From Anaerolineales bacterium (GTDB lineage Bacteria > Chloroflexota > Anaerolineae > Anaerolineales > E44-bin32), in the NCBI GenBank assembly GCA_011772595.1, contig WVZH01000018.1, positions 30,696-46,050 on the forward strand: 15,355 nt of DNA, written 5' to 3'. The translations under genes and the position numbers were made by a program. The notes beneath the pieces were generated by a model that saw nothing but the letters and a program-made list of their open reading frames with translations, was not told where the DNA came from and searched no databases. This document shows, one piece after another, positions 7,928 through 13,300 of the stretch. Numbering within the stretch: the stretch's first letter is position 1; each line of letters opens with the position of its first letter.

Positions 7928-7950
7928 AGGGATTAGGGATCAGGGATTAG
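7928..7950 (+). repeat. Left inverted heptamer repeat
   Basis: Three 7-bp units (AGGGATT, AGGGATC, AGGGATT) plus AG. On the minus strand they contain the last codons and the TAA stop (7933-7935) of the four-helix-bundle gene. They are the inverted partner of 8427-8454. Confidence 0.85.
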
Positions 7951-8373
7951 TAAATAATCATCGTGCATAAAGTCCCGATCTCTCATCCGGTAAGACTTGA
8001 ACACTTCCACATTTCTTTTTAGATATTCAATATAACCATGAAGCAGGCGATAGGTATCACGCCACATTTCGCGACAATCTTCCAATTGATCTTCTGAGAT
8101 GTAATGAAGATCATGTGCAATTATTAAGTGATTCAAGGTCTCATCTAACGAACCTCTTGCGATATAACAGAAGCGTACCGCATCCAAGAAATGGTATCGT
8201 CCATGGGCTTCCGAGATGTTCGCCGGTATGCTTTGCACAGCACGGCGTAATTGTTGGGTTAGGGCGAATTTCTCCTCTCTTGGAAACCAAGGTAAGATTT
8301 CACGACACACGAAAACGGTAAACCGTCGAGCCTTCTGCCAAACTTGCAAGCTTTCTAACCCCTTCGCACTCAT
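7933..8373 (-). CDS. Four-helix-bundle protein (S23 / intervening-sequence-protein family)
   Basis: A 146-residue, all-helical protein with the S23/IVP signature: LQVWQKARRFTVFVCREI at the start, then FALTQQLRRAVQSIPANISEAHGR, AVRFCYIARGSLDETLNHLIIAHD and a final LLHGYIEYLKR helix. The family was first seen as ORFs in 23S rRNA intervening sequences and is related in fold to the Avd protein of diversity-generating retroelements; its molecular function is not established. Here it is not in rRNA but between pheS and pheT. It is longer than typical members (~115-130) because of a tail (residues ~125-146) ending LIPDP that is encoded by the flanking heptamer repeat. The ATG at 8373 has an AGGAGGGGG ribosome site (8381-8389, minus strand). 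It would be transcribed with the T-box operon. Confidence 0.9.
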   Translation of the reverse strand: MSAKGLESLQVWQKARRFTVFVCREILPWFPREEKFALTQQLRRAVQSIPANISEAHGRYHFLDAVRFCYIARGSLDETLNHLIIAHDLHYISEDQLEDCREMWRDTYRLLHGYIEYLKRNVEVFKSYRMRDRDFMHDDYLLIPDP

Positions 8374-8426
8374 CTGAACTCCCCCTCCTGTCTTCGTAAA
8401 TTTCTGCTCCTCTGTCCTCTCTTACC

Positions 8427-8454
8427 AATCCCTATTCCCTGATCCCTAATCCCT
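8427..8454 (-). repeat. Right inverted heptamer repeat
   Basis: Four contiguous 7-bp units on the plus strand: AATCCCT, ATTCCCT, GATCCCT, AATCCCT. The outermost three are the inverted copy of 7928-7950. The outer edge is 4 nt from the pheS stop codon (8459-8461). Confidence 0.85.
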
Positions 8455-8458
8455 GCCA

Positions 8459-9484
8459 TCAAAACTGCTCCAAAAACCTCAAATCATTCGCCCAGAAATA
8501 GCGTATGTCCTCGATGCCGTGTTTGAGCATGGTAATCCGCTCGGGTCCCATACCGAAGGCGAATCCAGAGAACACCTCGGGATCATAGCCACCGTTCTGA
8601 AGGACGATCGGATGCACCATGCCACAACCAAGGATTTCAAGCCATCCCGTGCGTCTGCAAACCGGGCAACCCTCTCCCTCACACACGAAACACTCGATGT
8701 CCATTTCGGCTGAGGGCTCGGTGAAGGGGAAGTAGGAGGCACGGAAACGGGTGCGTACACTCTCGTCGAAAATTCTGCGCGCGAAGGCGTTCAGCGTGCC
8801 TTTTAAATCAGCGAAGGTGATGTGATGTCCAATCGCCAGACCCTCCACCTGGTTGAATTGGATTTCAGAACGAGCGGTGATCTGCTCGTAGCGATAACAC
8901 ATACCGGGCAGCACTACACGGATCGGTTCCGGGGCCCGTTCGCGCATCACGCGGATTTGGCCCGGTGAGGTATGGGTGCGCAGCAACACCTCAGAATCGG
9001 TGGTGAAAAACGTGTCCTGCATGTCCCGCGCCGGATGGTGGGGAGGGAAATTCAAGAGTTGGAAGTTGTACTCATCGGTCTCCACGTCGCGCGAGCGATA
9101 AACCTGAAAGCCCATCTCAGCCCAGATGGCGATGATCTGGCGCAACGTTCGGTTGGCTGGATGGATCCGACCGCGGACAAGAGAACGACCTGGCAGCGTG
9201 ACATCCAAGCGTTCCTCCCGCAATGACCGTCCCAACGCCGTCGCACGTATGGCGTCCGCACGCGACTCATAAGCCGCCTCCAATGTGGTTTTCACTTCGT
9301 TGGCGCGCCGACCGACTGCCGGGCGTTCTTCTTTGGGCACGTCCCGCAAACCGGCGGTTATGGTCGCCAGCTCGGCCGATCGCCCCAGATACCTCACTTT
9401 CCACGCTTGCAGGTCGTCCTCCTCGGCTACCGACTCCAATTCCGTTAAAGCCCGCTTTGCGAGTTTTTCCAATCGCTTCAGCAT
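8459..9484 (-). CDS. pheS: Phenylalanine--tRNA ligase alpha subunit
   Basis: A 341-residue catalytic subunit of PheRS. It has an N-terminal helical arm (~1-85), then the class II catalytic domain: HPANRTLRQIIAIWAEMGF, FPPHHPARDMQDTFF (~147-160), LRTHTSPGQIRVM, GMCYRYE, EIQFNQVEGLAI (208-218), motif 2 region FRASYFPFTEPSAEMD (247-262) and motif 3 GMGPERITML (311-320). Between motif 2 and GCGMVHP it carries a zinc-knuckle-like CxxC-x4-CxxC (C265, C268, C273, C276). Two ATGs exist at 9487 and 9484; I chose 9484 because GGAGG (9489-9493, minus strand) is 4 nt away rather than 1. It is controlled by the T-box leader directly upstream. Confidence 0.97.
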   Translation of the reverse strand: MLKRLEKLAKRALTELESVAEEDDLQAWKVRYLGRSAELATITAGLRDVPKEERPAVGRRANEVKTTLEAAYESRADAIRATALGRSLREERLDVTLPGRSLVRGRIHPANRTLRQIIAIWAEMGFQVYRSRDVETDEYNFQLLNFPPHHPARDMQDTFFTTDSEVLLRTHTSPGQIRVMRERAPEPIRVVLPGMCYRYEQITARSEIQFNQVEGLAIGHHITFADLKGTLNAFARRIFDESVRTRFRASYFPFTEPSAEMDIECFVCEGEGCPVCRRTGWLEILGCGMVHPIVLQNGGYDPEVFSGFAFGMGPERITMLKHGIEDIRYFWANDLRFLEQF

Positions 9485-9520
9485 CATGCCTCCAATAGAG
9501 CTCGATCCAAAATGGTGTTT

Positions 9521-9551
9521 AACAAAAGCTCCCGTCCCTTCGAGGGACGGG
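9521..9551 (-). terminator. Regulated terminator of the T-box leader
   Basis: CCCGTCCCT (9551-9543) and AGGGACGGG (9539-9531) form a perfect 9-bp stem with a 3-nt loop, followed by AGCTTTTGTT. The 5' arm is the same segment that pairs with the T-box side in the antiterminator, so the two structures exclude each other. The T-tract is interrupted. Confidence 0.85.
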
Positions 9552-9845
9552 ATTCATTCCCGTGGTACCACCCTTGTTGGCCTGCTGAGGCCCACTCCAC
9601 CCCGACTGCTGATCTCGTGGGATCAACAATCGGCTCCCCTACGTTAACGGTGGGGCTCCGGCCCAAACTACTGGCTCTCAACCTCCCCTATTAGCGAGCA
9701 CGGGGCAGGCTAAGAGCGTTCCCCTGGGCAGCTCGGGAGGGAACTTCAACGGATTTCGCTCGGGTCGGGGTTCCAGTCTCGCCCCGACCTCCCTGGCGAG
9801 TTCCGTCCGTTTACTTTCCTCCGTCACGGCCGTTCGATCTAGGTT
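9521..9845 (-). promoter_or_regulatory. T-box riboswitch (tRNA-Phe-responsive) of the pheS-pheT operon
   Basis: On the minus strand the leader has all main T-box parts. Stem I starts with GGAGG, has the loop-E/K-turn-like AAAGTA, a helix AACGGA/TCCGTT and an upper hairpin GGTCGGGG/CCCCGACC. Opposite AAAGTA, the specifier side reads GAAG then TTC (9743-9741), the Phe codon, just before CCTCC, which closes the lower helix with GGAGG. The T-box motif AAGGGTGGTACCACGGG lies at 9574-9558; TGGT matches an ACCA-ended tRNA, as for tRNA-Phe. The antiterminator (9543-9574) pairs AGGG with CCCT and ACGGGA with TCCCGT around the TGGTACC bulge. Uncharged tRNA-Phe should stabilise it and allow pheS-pheT transcription. 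Confidence 0.93.
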
Positions 9846-9851
9846 TCCCTA

Positions 9852-9879
9852 ATTATCTACAAATATCAACAGGTGTCAA
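9852..9879 (-). promoter_or_regulatory. Promoter of the pheS-pheT operon
   Basis: On the minus strand a perfect TTGACA (9879-9874) is followed after 16 nt by GATAAT (9857-9852). Transcription would begin near 9845, at the 5' end of the T-box leader. Confidence 0.8.
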
Positions 9880-10388
9880 CAATCGACGATTGAGGTCACG
9901 TTAGTCAAATACGGTGCCGAAACTTACGAATCTACGCAGCCGGTATCACTCCCGACCGGAAATGCCGGGGAAACGTTTCCAAGGCTTGCGTCGGCGCCTA
10001 AAACTCTGTATCTTTCTATACAAAGGAGATAGAATTAGAGCGTATACGACCAGGACATTTTACCCATTAGCAGTTCCACTAGCCTACGGGATCATTTTGG
10101 GTCGAACCTAAAACGAAGCGAGAAAAGAAGGCCCACTTCGCGAAGTCGGTTTTCGTTTTAAAACCTGTTCTTCTGTCGCGTTCGAGGCCTTTATCCCGTA
10201 ATCTTTCAGTTATGGCTATATTGATACCGACGTGTGCTATCGGGTGGAACGGAATGCCCTATCCAATGCGCCCTCTCCAGGAGCGAGTTACTTACCTGCC
10301 CACGGGGTACACCCGTAATTGTGTAGTGTGCATTCATCATGACCATTGGTTATTCGAGGATCGTATAGAACACCGCTGGAGCTAAATC
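9880..10388. other. Gene-free divergent region between pheS and the giant secreted protein
   Basis: About 500 nt with no convincing gene; a 65-codon frame at 9914-10111 lacks a ribosome site and any recognisable similarity. It contains palindromes GGAAACGTTTCC (9969-9980) and ACTTCGCGAAGT (10135-10146), a hairpin ACGGG/CCCGT (10302-10316), and the terminator-like structure at 10109-10160. I could not identify a convincing promoter for the plus-strand gene; a TATATT at 10217-10222 lacks a good -35. Confidence 0.6.
10109..10160 (+). terminator. Nested inverted repeat, terminator-like
   Basis: An outer 9-bp inverted repeat (TAAAACGAA 10109-10117 with TTCGTTTTA 10152-10160) encloses a 12-bp palindrome ACTTCGCGAAGT (10135-10146). 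Read on the plus strand, the inner hairpin can be extended by CC/GG across one mismatch and is followed by TTTTCGTTTT, which resembles an intrinsic terminator. It lies ~230 nt before the start of the giant gene, so if it works on the plus strand it ends some unseen short transcript or attenuates the leader. Confidence 0.4.
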
Positions 10389-13300
10389 GTGAGAACTGGT
10401 GGCTACAGGTTCTACAAACACTTCGCGAAGAAGTTCGAACGCCAGCCCGCGAAGTCACACGCCCTCTCTCGAATAATAGGGAGAACACCTTTTGTTTCCC
10501 TTACCATTGCGCTGTTGATCCTCCTCGTCGGACTTTTGGAATTCAATCTCGCAAGTGCCCAGGGAAATCTGACTGTTGAAATCCGCGCCGGATTCAACCT
10601 GGTCGTCGACTCGAATGTCGAATCACCATCCACCTACGCCCCCTCGGTGGCTACAGTGATGGGACGTTTCTGCAACACCGGTGACGCTCAACTGACAGGA
10701 GTTCAGGGATTTATCGGCGATTTCACCGCTGGTACCCCAGGAATTTATCCCTCACGCGACAGTACAGACGCCGGTTTCATCGCCCAACACCCACATCTCG
10801 CCAACACGGGACTTTACTCTTTTACCCACATCGGGGGGGTGATGGGGTCCCAGGATGCCAACCGCTTCATCGGCACACTGGACCCGGGCGAATGTGTCAC
10901 CCAATACTGGCACTTCACCTACCCACGCCGCGGCAATCCCAACAATACAGGCAATGCCGTTTGGGGTGTGACCAATGATCCCAATGACGACTTGTGGCTG
11001 GATTTTGACATCTGGGGAACCTCAAACGAGGGTTCGAACGATAATGCCAGTCAGCGCATGACCATGCGCAATGAAATCTCGGCCAATGCAAACAGAATTT
11101 ACCCACAGAGCGGCGCCTGGTTCAACACAGCGTCGGATATGGTAGCACCTGGTGAAACCATCACCTCCAACGGTATCAATTATGAGCTCGGTGTGATCAA
11201 CAAGGGTTTCGACAACGACGGCGATTTCGTCTACGATTACAATGCCTGGCTGCAGCCAATCGGCGATCCCAATTTCGATCCCTCTTGCTTCCGATTGTTA
11301 CGAACGTGGGGGACGCTCACGATCTCACGCAGCGGCGGCCAACCCGATTTAATCATCGACTTTACCGACCGGTTGTATTTCACGAATTTACCAACCGACA
11401 ACACTGGAGCTGTCGGGGAGGTCCACTATCAATTCCTGGCGTTAGATGGGCCTTGCTCCACCGCCATGACACCCTATCAGGAAGTAGCGTCCGGGGCCGA
11501 TAACGAAAAATTCAACTCGGACTATGGAACCAGTATCCCCGCGATTGGTAGTTCCGAACCGGAAGTTACTGTTGACAAAACCGGTGATCCAAGCGTTGTG
11601 ATAGTAGGTGCGAACTTTATCAGCTACGACGTAGATTTCAGCAATATCGGCAGCGCCAGTGCAGGACTTCCATTGTACAGCGTGCCATTAGTGATCAGTG
11701 ACAGCATCCCATCCGGCACCGAATACATCAGCGGCAGCGCCTCATCGACCATCGGCACCACGATCTTGTATTCAACCGACAACGGCGTCACCTGGAGCAC
11801 TACGGAACCGGTACCTGCGAACACCGTGACAGACATCCAATGGTGGTTGGATAGCACACTCGACCCCAGTGCTATCGGACAGGTCTCCTTCCAGGTCGAT
11901 GTCGTCGACACCTACGATCCGGCAACGGACGGCATCTTCATCGAAAACTGCGCCTCAGGAAGCTTCGGAAATAACGTTCGCTTTACCGAATCGTGCACCA
12001 GCACAATCGTCGAGGGGACCAATAGCATCGGGGATTACGTCTGGCAGGACGACGATGGGGATGGTCTTATCGACGGCGGCGAACCACCCTTAGCCAATAT
12101 TACCCTTTTCCTTTATGCAGATCTCAATAGCGACGGTTGGTTGGACAGCGGGGATCAATTGGTCGGGACGACAGCGAGTGATGTCAATGGACTCTACACA
12201 TTCAACAACCTCCCCGACAGCGACTACCTCGTCGTTGTCGACGGGGATGATCCCGATATCCCAGCTGGCCACAGCCATACCATATCCGATATCCTCCCTG
12301 TCACCGGCCTGGGCACGACAACTACCAGCCCTTACAACGACGCCGACTTCGGGTTTGGCCCCGTACTACGCCTGGAGAAGACACTAACCTCCAGCGATCC
12401 TGCCTACGAGGGCACCCTGGTCACGTTCGACATCGACCTCACGAACACCCGTCCCGGAGATGGAAGCGGGGCTCCCGCTGCGTGTGTCTACAATCTCTGG
12501 GCAGACGCGGAAGATCCTGTCAACACGGGGTCGGGCCCGAAAGTCTGGACCAATCCCGCCAATGCCTTCGGTGCCACCGGCCCGAATGGGTTGTACGCCG
12601 AGACTGATTTCAGCGCCGGCGCCGGAAATATCATTGCTGGAACGACATTCAGTCGGCGCGCCGGGGGAATCACACAGGTCGAAGCCATCTTCCAGATCTA
12701 CCTGGACAACGCCCTTGTCAACGATCAAGCCATCGCCAGCCTGTTCCTACCCGCTTCAACCAGCACAAATATCGGAACCTACACCTTTACCACCGCAGAG
12801 ATGAACGTCTTCGTGGGATCCGCCAACGCCGGCATCCTTGCCTGGGACGTGACGACTTTGCGCTCCTGGACCTGGGAGGATATCACCGGCGATGTCGCCA
12901 TCTCTATAGAGGACACCAAGGTTACCAGCCCTGATACAGCTATCCTCTACCTCGACTCAATGGGCTTCCGCGTCACGACAGATCAGACCTGCGGAGGGAA
13001 CGAAGACACCATCTCCGTCCTGCCGCTGACAGACACCTACGACTCCTCTCTGCTGGACTTTGTCTCCGCCAGTCCCGCCGAAAGTAGCGTCGTCCCAGGA
13101 ACGATTACGTGGAACAATCTCGGCCCGCTGTACGCCGGTCAGACGACGACCGTGCAAGTCACCTTCCGAGCGCTCGAACCGCCGGACACAGACTTCGACG
13201 GAGAGCCCGATCCTGCCACAACCACGAATACTGGGACGAGCACAGGTGGGACTTTCCTCAACGGCGATCCGATTAACGACGCCTCCGACACCGCGGACGT

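Larger units (their letters stand above)
7928..8454. mobile_element. Candidate mini mobile cassette: four-helix-bundle gene between inverted heptamer repeats
   Basis: A 527-bp unit splits pheS from pheT. Its left edge carries AGGGATT, AGGGATC and AGGGATT units on the plus strand (7928-7948); its right edge carries the same order on the minus strand (AGGGATT, AGGGATC, AGGGAAT, from 8454 inwards). The outer 23 nt match at 22 positions as an inverted repeat. Removing the unit leaves a ~49-nt pheS-pheT gap, normal for an operon, whereas no transposase or integrase is present. A possible 4-nt target duplication, GCCA, occurs at 8455-8458 and 7917-7920, but on the left it is 7 nt away from the repeat, so it is not secure. 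That this is mobile is inference; what is seen is the symmetry and the placement. Confidence 0.5.

Noticed and set aside
8427..8454. CRISPR-like array
   Set aside because: The units are 7 bp and contiguous, with no spacers and no cas genes nearby.
7917..8458. GCCA as a 4-nt target-site duplication of the cassette
   Set aside because: The left GCCA is separated from the repeat by 7 nt while the right one abuts it; a 4-nt match is expected by chance.
9960..10020. Possible GEMM/c-di-GMP riboswitch on the minus strand (GACGCAAGCC)
   Set aside because: The required GGCAAACC-type partner and the 3' receptor motif are missing, and it would sit upstream of the pheS promoter rather than before a gene.
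9914..10111. Plus-strand 65-codon open frame upstream of the giant gene
   Set aside because: No ribosome site, very basic composition and no similarity that I recognise; it may just be chance.
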